Shown here piece after piece: positions 51,145 to 63,301 of a stretch of DNA of 64,000 nt. The position numbers and the translations under genes are program-made. The notes beneath the pieces are model-generated. The model saw nothing but the letters and a program-made list of their open reading frames with translations. It was not told the origin of the DNA and ran no database searches. Source of the stretch: an uncultured Pseudokineococcus sp. GTDB lineage: Bacteria; Actinomycetota; Actinomycetes; Actinomycetales; Quadrisphaeraceae. Where the stretch lies: assembly GCF_947495735.1 (NCBI RefSeq), contig NZ_CANMAA010000006.1, positions 62,001-126,000 on the forward strand. Direction: 5' to 3'. The stretch's first letter is position 1. Every line of letters starts with the position of its first letter.

Positions 51145-51606
51145 TCAGCCGGCGCAGAACGAGGGGGCGCCGGTGAGCAGTGCGCCGTCGGGGCCGACCG
51201 GGCAGGGCTCGAAGGTGAAGATGACGAGCGTGCCCAGGACGACGGTGAACACCAGGGCGACGGCCAGGAGGGTCTTGAGGACCATCCGCGTCGTGTCGCG
51301 CTGGGTGTAGTCGTTGATGATCGTCCGGACGCCGTTGCTGCCGTGGATCATCGCGAGCCACAGCATCGCCAGGTCCCAGACCTGCCAGAACGGGCTGGCC
51401 CACTTGCCGGCGACGAAGCCGAAGTCGAGGCCGTTGATGCCGTCGCCCACCATGAGGTTGACGAACAGGTGGCCGATGACCAGCACGGCCAGGACGGCGC
51501 CGGACAGCCGCATGAACAGCCAGCTGTACATCTCGTAGTTGGAGCGCCGGGACGTCGAGCGGCGGTACGGCGTCGAGCGCGGGGCCTCGAGCAGGGGAGC
51601 GGCCAC
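51145..51606 (-). CDS. sdhD: Succinate dehydrogenase membrane anchor subunit
   Basis: A 153-residue membrane anchor with three helices (LFMRLSGAVLAVLVIGHLFVN, WQVWDLAMLWLAMIHGSNG, MVLKTLLAVALVFTVVLGT). The N-terminal RSNYEMYSWLFMRLSG and IGHLFVNLMVGDGI, with a haem-type His, are typical of actinobacterial SdhD, as is DLAMLWLAMIHGSNGVR with a second His. The GTG at 51606 has GGAGG inside the end of sdhC, so the two are coupled. Confidence 0.92.
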   Translation of the reverse strand: MAAPLLEAPRSTPYRRSTSRRSNYEMYSWLFMRLSGAVLAVLVIGHLFVNLMVGDGINGLDFGFVAGKWASPFWQVWDLAMLWLAMIHGSNGVRTIINDYTQRDTTRMVLKTLLAVALVFTVVLGTLVIFTFEPCPVGPDGALLTGAPSFCAG

Positions 51607-51608
51607 GG

Positions 51609-52007
51609 TCAGCCTCCGAAGACGTGGGAGAGGTGGCGGACCAGGAACGGCACCATGAGCAGGACCCACAGCGCGCCGACGGCCCAGAGCATCTGGCGGT
51701 GGTACTTCGGCCCACCTGACCAGAAGTCGACGAGCATCACGCGGATGCCGTTGAAGGCGTGGAAGAGGACCGCGCCGACGAGGCCCGCCTCGCCCAGGCC
51801 GACGACCGGGTTCTTGTACGTCTCGATGACCACGTTGTACGCCTCGGGCGCGACGCGCACGAGCGAGGTGTCGAGCACGTGCACCAGCAGGAAGACGAAG
51901 ATGAGCAGGCCGGTGATCCGGTGCGCCACCCAGGACCACATGCCCTCGCGGCCCCGGTAGAGCGTGCCCTTCGGCACGACCGACCGGGTCCTGGTCTCTG
52001 TCGCCAC
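51609..52007 (-). CDS. sdhC: Succinate dehydrogenase cytochrome b subunit
   Basis: A 132-residue cytochrome b556-type anchor. GTLYRGREGMWSWVAHRITG is the family signature at the first helix (FVFLLVHVLDTSLV follows). The second helix carries GAVLFHAFNGIRVMLVDF with a probable haem-ligand His, and LWVLLMVPFLVRHLSHVF is the third. GTG 52007 has GAGGAG six bases upstream. It is the first gene of the unit; a -10 box lies about 97 bases upstream. Confidence 0.93.
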   Translation of the reverse strand: MATETRTRSVVPKGTLYRGREGMWSWVAHRITGLLIFVFLLVHVLDTSLVRVAPEAYNVVIETYKNPVVGLGEAGLVGAVLFHAFNGIRVMLVDFWSGGPKYHRQMLWAVGALWVLLMVPFLVRHLSHVFGG

Positions 52008-52103
52008 GGACGGCTCCTCGAGGGGTGTGTCGACGCGGGGGCCGTGCGGCGCTCCCGGGGCCGGGCACCCGGGGACCGTTCCCCGGACCGCGCAGCCACC
52101 CAT

Positions 52104-52109
52104 ATCGTA
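52104..52109 (-). promoter_or_regulatory. Probable -10 box of sdhCDB
   Basis: TACGAT on the minus strand would start a leader of about 90 bases before sdhC. The AT-rich CATATCGTAC stands out in this 192-base intergenic region shared with manC. Confidence 0.45.
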
Positions 52110-52199
52110 CGGACGCGTGGGCGGGGTCCTGCACCGGGGCGGGCGCGCGTCGAGCGCGTGTGACGGACGCCTCAGGTGCGTGCGTGCCATCGTGACCTC

Positions 52200-53330
52200 A
52201 TGCGCAACGCCGGTCCGTCGCTCGACCACTTCTGGGCGGTCGTGCCCGCCGGCGGGTCCGGGACCCGCCTGTGGCCGCTCTCGCGCGCCGGCGCCCCCAA
52301 GTTCCTGCACGACCTCACGTCCTCCGGGCGCACGCTGGTGCAGTCCACGTGGGACCGGCTCGTGCCCCTGGCCTCGCCCGAGCGGCTGCTGCTGGTCACG
52401 GGCGAGGGCCACGCGGACGCCGTCCGCGCGCAGCTCCCGCAGCTCGAGCGGGGCAACCTGCTGCTCGAGCCCTCGCCGCGGGACTCGATGGCCGCGATCG
52501 GGCTCGCGGCGGCCGTCGTCGCCCGCCGCGACCCCGAGGCCGTCGTCGGCTCCTTCGCGGCCGACCACCTCATCCCCGACGCCCGGGCCTTCGGCGGGGC
52601 CGTGCGCCAGGCCGTGGCCGTGGCGCAGGAGGGGCACGTCGTCACCATCGGCATCGCGCCGACCTCGGCCGCCACGGGCTTCGGCTACGTGCGCACGGGG
52701 GAGCCGCTCGCCGTTGCGGGCGCCCCGGACGCGGTCCGCGCCACCGGCTTCACGGAGAAGCCGGACGCCGCGACGGCCGAGCAGTACGTGGCCAGCGGCG
52801 ACTACCGCTGGAACGCCGGCATGTTCGTGGCCCGGGCCGACGTCCTGCTCGGGCACCTGGCGGCCCAGCTGCCGCAGCTGCACGCGGGGCTGCTGGAGCT
52901 GGCGGAGGCGCACGAGGACCTCCCGGCGCACAAGGCCGCGGCCGTGGTGGAGCGCGTCTGGCCGACGCTGACCAAGATCGCCATCGACCACGCCATCGCC
53001 GAGCCCGTCGCCGCCGCGGGCGGCGTCGCCGTCGTGCGCGGCGCCTTCTCCTGGGACGACGTCGGCGACTGGGACGCGCTCGCGTCGCTGATGCCGGACC
53101 TCGGCGGCTCGTCGCTGCGCGTCCTCGGCGACATGGAGTCCGTGGTCACGCAGGACTCGACGGGTGTCGTCGTGCCGCGCGGCCAGCGGACCGTGGCCGT
53201 CATCGGGCTCTCCGACGTCGTCGTCGTGGACACCGAGGACGCCGTGCTGGTGACCACGCGCGCCCGGGCCCAGGAGGTCAAGCAGATCGTGGAGGCCCTG
53301 CGGGCCAAGGGCCGCGCCGACCTGCTCTGA
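52200..53330 (+). CDS. manC: Mannose-1-phosphate guanylyltransferase
   Basis: Makes GDP-mannose from mannose 1-phosphate and GTP. The 376 residues open with [19 protein letters not shown] and PKFL, the pyrophosphorylase signature. [71 protein letters not shown] and [12 protein letters not shown] follow in the usual order. The type II isomerase domain is absent, so it is a one-function enzyme. ATG 52200 is preferred over GTG 52176, which lacks a ribosome site; neither has a good one. Confidence 0.93.
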   Translation: MRNAGPSLDHFWAVVPAGGSGTRLWPLSRAGAPKFLHDLTSSGRTLVQSTWDRLVPLASPERLLLVTGEGHADAVRAQLPQLERGNLLLEPSPRDSMAAIGLAAAVVARRDPEAVVGSFAADHLIPDARAFGGAVRQAVAVAQEGHVVTIGIAPTSAATGFGYVRTGEPLAVAGAPDAVRATGFTEKPDAATAEQYVASGDYRWNAGMFVARADVLLGHLAAQLPQLHAGLLELAEAHEDLPAHKAAAVVERVWPTLTKIAIDHAIAEPVAAAGGVAVVRGAFSWDDVGDWDALASLMPDLGGSSLRVLGDMESVVTQDSTGVVVPRGQRTVAVIGLSDVVVVDTEDAVLVTTRARAQEVKQIVEALRAKGRADLL

Positions 53331-53382
53331 GCCGGCAGTCGGGCGACCTGCCGCAGCGGGGCCCGCCGTCGGTCGCCAGCCC

Positions 53383-53388
53383 TAGCAT
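53383..53388 (+). promoter_or_regulatory. -10 box for leaderless mutase gene
   Basis: TAGCAT ends seven bases before the GTG at 53396. Confidence 0.5.
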
Positions 53389-53395
53389 CCGGGGC

Positions 53396-57801
<4,406 letters not shown>

Positions 57802-57805
<4 letters not shown>

Positions 57806-58872
57806 GCGGCCCTGCGCCGGCGGCAGGACCCCCGCGGCGCCGGCCCGTCGACGTCCCGGCGCTGGTCGAGGGCGTCCTCGCCGGCCGGCGGGGCGACGTG
57901 GCGCGGGCCCTGACGCTCGTGGAGTCCCGGCGGGCCGACCACCGCGCGCAGGCCCAGGACCTGCTCGGCGCGCTGCTGCCGCGGTCCGGGCGGGCGGTGC
58001 GCCTCGGCGTGACGGGCGTCCCCGGGGTGGGCAAGTCCACGTTCGTGGAGGCGCTGGGCACGCGCCTGACGGCGTCCGGCCACCGGGTGGCAGTGCTCGC
58101 CGTCGACCCGAGCTCAAGCCGCAGCGGCGGGTCGATCCTCGGCGACAAGACCCGGATGGCGCGCCTGGCCACCGACCCCGCGGCCTTCGTCCGCCCCTCG
58201 CCGACCGCGGGGACGCTCGGGGGCGTCGCGCGGACGACGCGCGAGGCCGTCGTCGTCCTGGAGGCGGCCGGGTACGACGTGGTCGTCGTCGAGACGGTCG
58301 GCGTGGGGCAGTCCGAGGCCGTCGTGGCGCAGATGGTCGACACCTTCTGCGTGCTCGTCCTCGCGCGGACCGGGGACTCGCTGCAGGGCATCAAGAAGGG
58401 CGTCCTCGAGCTCGCGGACCTGCTCGTGGTCCACAAGGCCGACGGCCCCGCCGCGGCGGACGCCCGCTCGGCGGCCTCCGAGGCGCGCTCGGCCCTGCGC
58501 CTGGTCACGCCGCCCGACGCGCTGTGGCACCCGCCCGTGCTCGAGGCCAGCTCCACCGAGGACCGGGGCGTCGCGGAGGTCTGGGAGGCCGTGCTCGAGC
58601 ACCGGCGCGTCCTGGAGGCGGCCGGCGAGCTCGCCCGCCGCCGGGGGCAGCAGCAGGTGCAGTGGATGCGGGCGGTCGTGGAGGACGAGCTCCTGGCGCA
58701 GCTGCGCGCCCCCGCGGCGCGCGCGGCCTCCGACCGCCTCGCCGCGCGGGTCCGGGAGGGCGACCTGCCGGCCACGGCGGCCGCGGCGATGCTCCTGGCG
58801 GAGCTGGGCGCCGGGGGCCCGCGGGGGGCGGAGCGCTCGTCCGGCGAGGACCGCCGGCCGCCCCGGCGGTAG
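57802..58872 (+). CDS. meaB: MeaB-type G-protein chaperone of methylmalonyl-CoA mutase
   Basis: A 356-residue GTPase that loads and protects adenosylcobalamin mutase. Walker [18 protein letters not shown], switch [25 protein letters not shown]-type [27 protein letters not shown] and [21 protein letters not shown] are all present. The G4 motif, usually NKAD, is HKAD ([10 protein letters not shown]). An N-terminal arm and C-terminal helix for dimerisation are of normal length. The GTG overlaps the mutase stop, so both are made from one message. The TAG stop codon is part of the next gene's -10 box. Confidence 0.95.
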
Positions 58873-58875
58873 CGT
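58870..58875 (+). promoter_or_regulatory. -10 box of the M20 gene overlapping the meaB stop
   Basis: TAGCGT ends eight bases before the GTG at 58884; its first three bases are the meaB stop codon. Confidence 0.45.
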
Positions 58876-58883
58876 CGCCGCCC

Positions 58884-60140
58884 GTGAGCAGCACCGTCCC
58901 CGTCCCCGGCCGCGACCTGGTCGCCGCCCGCGCCCTCCCCCCGCGGCTGCCCGACCCCGCGCTCGACGCGGCCGTGCGCCGGCTCTGCGACGAGGTGGTC
59001 CCGCAGCTGCTGCCCGAGCTGGTCGCCCTGCGCCGCGACGTCCACGCCCACCCCGAGCTCGGCCACCACGAGCACCGCACGACGGCCCTGGTGGCGCGGC
59101 GCCTGGAGGAGGCGGGGCTGCGCCCGCAGCTCCTGCCGGGGACGGGGCTGGTGTGCGACATCGGCGACCCGCAGGCGCCGCCGGTCGTGCTGCGGGCCGA
59201 CCTCGACGCCCTCCCGGTGACCGAGCGGAGCGGCCTGCCGTTCGCCTCCACCACGCCCGACGTCGCGCACGCCTGCGGGCACGACGTGCACACGACCGTG
59301 GTCCTCGGCGCGGGGCTCGTGCTCGCCCGCGCGGCCGAGCGCGGCCTGCTGCGGGGGCGCGTGCGGCTGCTCATGCAGCCCGCGGAGGAGATCACGCCGG
59401 GGGGCGCCCTCGAGGTGCTGGCCACCGGGGTCCTCGAGGGCACCGCGCGCTTCTACGCCGTGCACTGCGACCCGCGGCTCGACGTCGGGCAGGTGGGCCT
59501 GCGGCACGGCGCCATCACCTCGGCGTCGGACCACGTCCTGGTGCGCCTGCGCGGCAACGGCGGCCACACCTCCCGCCCCCACCTGACGGGCGACCTCGTG
59601 TACGCCCTCGGCCAGGTGGTCCTCGCGCTGCCGGCGGTGCTCTCGCGCCGCCTGGACCCGCGCACGGGGGTCAACCTGACGTGGGGCCGGATCGAGGCGG
59701 GCACGGCGCCGAACGCCATCCCCGCGGAGGGCTCCGTCGAGGGCACGCTGCGGGTCCTCGACGTCGCCGCCTGGCAGGAGGCCGGCTCCATCATCGAGGA
59801 GGTCGTGGAGGGCGTCGTCGCCCCCTACCGGGTGGACGCGACCGTGGAGGTCACGCACAGCGTCCCCCCGGTGGACAACGACGAGGCCAGCGTGCGGGCG
59901 TTCCAGCACGCCGCCCGGACGGTCCTGCCGGCGGGGGCCGAGGCGCGGACCGAGCAGAGCCTGGGCGGGGAGGACTTCGGCTGGTACCTGCAGGAGGGGG
60001 TGCCGGGCGCGCTGGCCCGGCTCGGCACGCGCACCCGGGGCGGGCGCACCCACGACCTGCACCAGGGCGACTTCGTCGCCGACGAGGACGCGATCGCGGT
60101 CGGCGTCCGGCTGCTCGCGGCGGTGGCGCTGCTGGGCTGA
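58884..60140 (+). CDS. M20-family amidohydrolase
   Basis: A 418-residue metal-dependent peptidase/amidase of the hippurate hydrolase or N-acyl-amino-acid amidohydrolase type. VALRRDVHAHPELGHHEHRT opens the domain, VVLRADLDALPVTE and HACGHDVHTTVVLGAG hold metal ligands, LMQPAEEITPGGALEVL the catalytic Glu pair, GNGGHTSRPHLTGDLV the dimerisation domain start with its His, and GGEDFGWYLQEGVPGALARLG the last ligand region. Substrate undetermined. No signal peptide. It may be driven by its own -10 box as well as by readthrough from meaB. Confidence 0.9.
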   Translation: MSSTVPVPGRDLVAARALPPRLPDPALDAAVRRLCDEVVPQLLPELVALRRDVHAHPELGHHEHRTTALVARRLEEAGLRPQLLPGTGLVCDIGDPQAPPVVLRADLDALPVTERSGLPFASTTPDVAHACGHDVHTTVVLGAGLVLARAAERGLLRGRVRLLMQPAEEITPGGALEVLATGVLEGTARFYAVHCDPRLDVGQVGLRHGAITSASDHVLVRLRGNGGHTSRPHLTGDLVYALGQVVLALPAVLSRRLDPRTGVNLTWGRIEAGTAPNAIPAEGSVEGTLRVLDVAAWQEAGSIIEEVVEGVVAPYRVDATVEVTHSVPPVDNDEASVRAFQHAARTVLPAGAEARTEQSLGGEDFGWYLQEGVPGALARLGTRTRGGRTHDLHQGDFVADEDAIAVGVRLLAAVALLG

Positions 60141-60147
60141 CCGCTCG

Positions 60148-60165
60148 CCGCGGGCCGTCCCGCGG
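60148..60165 (+). terminator. Hairpin after the M20 gene
   Basis: CCGCGGG (60148-60154) pairs with CCCGCGG (60159-60165) around CCGT; a second stem CCACCCG/CGGGTGG at 60190-60205 lies further on. Confidence 0.55.
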
Positions 60166-60280
60166 CGCAGCACGCCCGGGCCGCTCCCGCCACCCGGGCG
60201 GGTGGTCCTGCGGCGTCCCGGACGGGTCACGGTCCGGTCTCCCGGGCCCCGGGCGTCCCCGAGCGCTCCCCGCCGCTGCC

Positions 60281-60286
60281 TACACT
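60281..60286 (+). promoter_or_regulatory. -10 box of the BMP importer operon
   Basis: TACACT gives a leader of about 42 bases that carries GAGGAGGA at 60322-60329. Confidence 0.5.
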
Positions 60287-60333
60287 CCTGCGACCGCCGA
60301 GGACCTGCCCGGTGGTCGGCCGAGGAGGAACAC

Positions 60334-61428
60334 GTGAAGAACACCGTGCGCGGAGCCGCGCTCGTCGGGACGCTCGCGCTGGCGCTGACGGCCTGCGGCG
60401 AGGCCCCGGAGGAGACCGGCGCCGGCGGGACGGGCGGGACGTCCGCTCCCGAGGGCGGCAGCGACTACCTCGCCTGCCTCGTCTCCGACCAGGGCGGCTT
60501 CGACGACCAGTCCTTCAACCAGTCGGCCCGCGAGGGCGCGGAGGCCGCGGCCGAGGAGCTCGGCGTCGAGGTCCGCGAGCTCGAGTCCCAGAGCGCCTCG
60601 GACTTCGAGCAGAACGTCCAGCAGACGGTGCAGCTCGGCTGCGACCAGACGGTCTCGGTGGGCTTCCTGCTGGCCGACGCCACCGCCGCGGCGGCCGGGG
60701 CGAACCCCGACCTGTCCTACGCCCTCGTCGACGCCGCGACGGAGCAGTCCTACGACAACCTCCGCCCGCTGCTCTTCGACACGGCGCAGGCGTCCTTCCT
60801 CGCCGGCTACCTCGCCGCCGGGACGACGGAGACGGGCACCATCGCCACCTTCGGCGGGCTGCAGATCCCCTCGGTCACCGTCTTCATGGACGGCTTCGCC
60901 CGCGGCGCGCAGTACCACGACGAGCAGAACGGCACCGAGACGACGGTGCTCGGCTGGGACCCCGAGGCGCAGACCGGCTCCTTCACCGGTGACTTCGAGA
61001 ACCAGACGAACGGCGTCAACACCACCCAGAACTTCATCGACCAGGGCGCGGACGTCATCCTCCCGGTCGCCGGCCCCGTCGGCCTCGGCGCCGCCTCGGC
61101 CGCGCAGGGCGCCGACGGCGTCAAGCTCGTCTGGGTCGACTCCGACGGCTACGAGTCCACCGAGTACGGCGACATCATCCTCACGAGCGTCGTGAAGGAG
61201 ATCGGCGCCGCCGTCCAGGACTCGATCCGGGCCGGCGTCGACGGCGACTTCTCCGGCGAGCCCTACGTCGGCACCCTCGAGAACGGCGGCGTCTCGCTGG
61301 CGCCCTACCACGACTTCGAGGACCAGGTCCCGCAGGAGCTCAAGGACCAGGTCACCGAGCTGCAGGAGCAGATCGTCTCCGGCGAGCTGACCGTCGAGTC
61401 GGAGTCCTCGCCCAGCAGCGACGGCTGA
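60334..61428 (+). CDS. BMP-family ABC substrate-binding lipoprotein
   Basis: A 364-residue lipoprotein that binds purine or other nucleosides for uptake. The signal peptide ends in the lipobox LTAC with C21 as the lipidated residue. A Gly/Thr linker follows, then the Bmp/PnrA domain: CLVSDQGGFDDQSFNQSAREG, DLSYALVDAA, FDTAQASFLAGYLAAG, IATFGGLQIPSVTVFMDGF, QGADVILPVAGPVGLGA, WVDSDGYESTEYGDIILTS and GTLENGGVSLAPYHDFEDQVP. GTG 60334 has GAGGAGGA upstream. The ATPase and permease follow, as in basic-membrane-protein importers. Confidence 0.94.
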   Translation: MKNTVRGAALVGTLALALTACGEAPEETGAGGTGGTSAPEGGSDYLACLVSDQGGFDDQSFNQSAREGAEAAAEELGVEVRELESQSASDFEQNVQQTVQLGCDQTVSVGFLLADATAAAAGANPDLSYALVDAATEQSYDNLRPLLFDTAQASFLAGYLAAGTTETGTIATFGGLQIPSVTVFMDGFARGAQYHDEQNGTETTVLGWDPEAQTGSFTGDFENQTNGVNTTQNFIDQGADVILPVAGPVGLGAASAAQGADGVKLVWVDSDGYESTEYGDIILTSVVKEIGAAVQDSIRAGVDGDFSGEPYVGTLENGGVSLAPYHDFEDQVPQELKDQVTELQEQIVSGELTVESESSPSSDG

Positions 61429-61456
61429 GCCGGCCGCCAGGTCGTCCCCCGGCGCG

Positions 61457-61496
61457 GCGGCGCCGGCCCGGGGTCCCCTCCTCGGGCCGGCGCCGC
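61457..61496 (+). terminator. Hairpin between the binding protein and ATPase genes
   Basis: GCGGCGCCGGCCCG (61457-61470) pairs perfectly with CGGGCCGGCGCCGC (61483-61496). Between operon members it probably protects or partly terminates the abundant binding-protein message. The rest of this 234-base gap shows no signal. Confidence 0.6.
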
Positions 61497-61662
61497 GCGC
61501 GCGTGCGGCACACTCGCCGCGGCGCGCCCGCAGCACCCCTGAGCGGCGCCTCGCGCAGCACGCACGAGCACCAGCACGTGAGCACCACCAGCAGAGCAGC
61601 CCCCGCACAGGGCGTCCGACGACGGGCGCCGAGGCCCGCACCGGGCGACCAGGAGGACGGAC

Positions 61663-63282
61663 GTGAGGCTCGAGCTCCGCGGCATCACGAAGCGGTTCGG
61701 GCCGCTCGTGGCCAACGACGCCATCGACCTGGTCGTGGAGCCGGGGGAGATCCACTGCCTGCTCGGCGAGAACGGCGCCGGCAAGAGCACGCTGATGAAC
61801 GTCCTCTACGGGCTCTACACCCCCGACGAGGGCGAGCTGCTCCTGGACGACCGGCCCGTGGCGTTCGACGGGCCGGGCGAGGCGATGGCGGCCGGCATCG
61901 GCATGGTGCACCAGCACTTCATGCTGGCGCCCGTCTTCACCGTCGCCGAGTCGGTGGTCCTCGGCCACGAGCGGACGCGCGGCCCGCTGCTCGACCTCGA
62001 CGCGGCCCGCGCCCAGGTGCGCGAGGTCTCCGACCGGTACGGGTTCGGGGTGGACCCGGACGCGCGCATCGAGGACCTGCCCGTCGGCGTCCAGCAGCGC
62101 GTGGAGATCATCAAGGCGCTCGTCGGCGACGCGCGGGTGCTGATCCTCGACGAGCCCACGGCGGTCCTCACCCCGCAGGAGACCGACGAGCTCATCGACA
62201 TCATGCGCCAGCTGAAGGCGGGCGGGACGTCGGTCGTCTTCATCACGCACAAGCTGCGTGAGGTCCGCGCCGTGGCCGACCGCATCACCGTCATCCGCCG
62301 GGGGAGGGTCGTGGGCACGGCGACGCCGGACGCCTCGGAGAACGAGCTCGCCTCCCTCATGGTCGGCCGCTCGGTGAGCCTCGGGGTCGGCAAGGAGCCG
62401 CCGCGGCGGGGGGAGGAGCACCTCGTCGTCTCCGACCTCGTGGTCCGCGACGCCCGCGGCGCCCGCGCCGTCGACGGCGTCTCCCTCTCGGTGGCCCGGG
62501 GCGAGGTGCTGGCCGTCGCGGGCGTGGACGGCAACGGCCAGAGCGAGCTCGCGGAGGCCGTGCTCGGCCTCGTGGACGCGGAGTCGGGCTCGGTCCGCCT
62601 CGGGGGCCGGGAGCTGCTGGGCCTCGGGGTCCGCGGCGTCCTGGACGCCGGGGTCGGCTTCGTGCCCGAGGACCGCTCCGCCGACGGCGTCGTGGCGACC
62701 CTCTCGGTGGCGGAGAACCTCGTGCTCGACCTCGTGCGCTCGCCGGAGTACCGCCGCGGGCTGAGCCTGCGCCGCGACGCCATCCGCGCCAACGCCGAGC
62801 GCCGCGTGGAGGAGTTCGACGTCCGCACCACGAGCGTCGACGCCCCCGTCGGCACCCTGTCCGGCGGCAACCAGCAGAAGGTCGTCCTGGCGCGCGAGCT
62901 CTCCCGCCCGCTCCAGCTCTTCGTCGCCTCCCAGCCGACCCGCGGGCTCGACGTCGGCTCCATCGAGTTCGTGCACCGGCGGATCGTGGCCGAGCGCGAC
63001 GCCGGCACGCCCGTCGTCATCATCTCCACCGAGCTCGACGAGGTCGTCGAGCTCGCCGACCGCATCGCCGTCATGTACCGCGGCCGCGTCGTGGGGGTCG
63101 TCGAGGGCGACACCGACCGCGACGTCCTCGGGCTCATGATGGCCGGCGTGCCCGAGGACGAGGCGCGCCTCCAGGCGTCCCGCGCCCCCGCGGGCGCCCC
63201 CGACCACGGCGGTCGCGCGACCGCCGCCACGAGCGCCCCTCCCGCCGGGAGCGGGCGCGCACCCGCCGAGGAGACCCCGTGA
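61663..63282 (+). CDS. BMP/nucleoside ABC transporter ATPase (two-domain)
   Basis: A 539-residue ATPase with two nucleotide-binding domains in tandem, as in YufO/RbsA. Domain 1 has Walker A LLGENGAGKSTLMNVLYG, signature LPVGVQQRVEIIKAL and Walker B LILDEPTAVLTPQE. Domain 2 has a degenerate Walker A (VAGVDGNGQSELAEAV) and the signature LSGGNQQKVVLARELS, then FVASQPTRGLDVGS in place of LxxDEPT, so its hydrolytic site is altered as in RbsA-type proteins. A Pro/Ala-rich tail of about 40 residues ends it. GTG 61663 follows AGGAGG at 61651-61656. Confidence 0.95.
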   Translation: MRLELRGITKRFGPLVANDAIDLVVEPGEIHCLLGENGAGKSTLMNVLYGLYTPDEGELLLDDRPVAFDGPGEAMAAGIGMVHQHFMLAPVFTVAESVVLGHERTRGPLLDLDAARAQVREVSDRYGFGVDPDARIEDLPVGVQQRVEIIKALVGDARVLILDEPTAVLTPQETDELIDIMRQLKAGGTSVVFITHKLREVRAVADRITVIRRGRVVGTATPDASENELASLMVGRSVSLGVGKEPPRRGEEHLVVSDLVVRDARGARAVDGVSLSVARGEVLAVAGVDGNGQSELAEAVLGLVDAESGSVRLGGRELLGLGVRGVLDAGVGFVPEDRSADGVVATLSVAENLVLDLVRSPEYRRGLSLRRDAIRANAERRVEEFDVRTTSVDAPVGTLSGGNQQKVVLARELSRPLQLFVASQPTRGLDVGSIEFVHRRIVAERDAGTPVVIISTELDEVVELADRIAVMYRGRVVGVVEGDTDRDVLGLMMAGVPEDEARLQASRAPAGAPDHGGRATAATSAPPAGSGRAPAEETP

Positions 63283-63301
63283 CCGCCAGGGCAGGCGCCG
63301 C

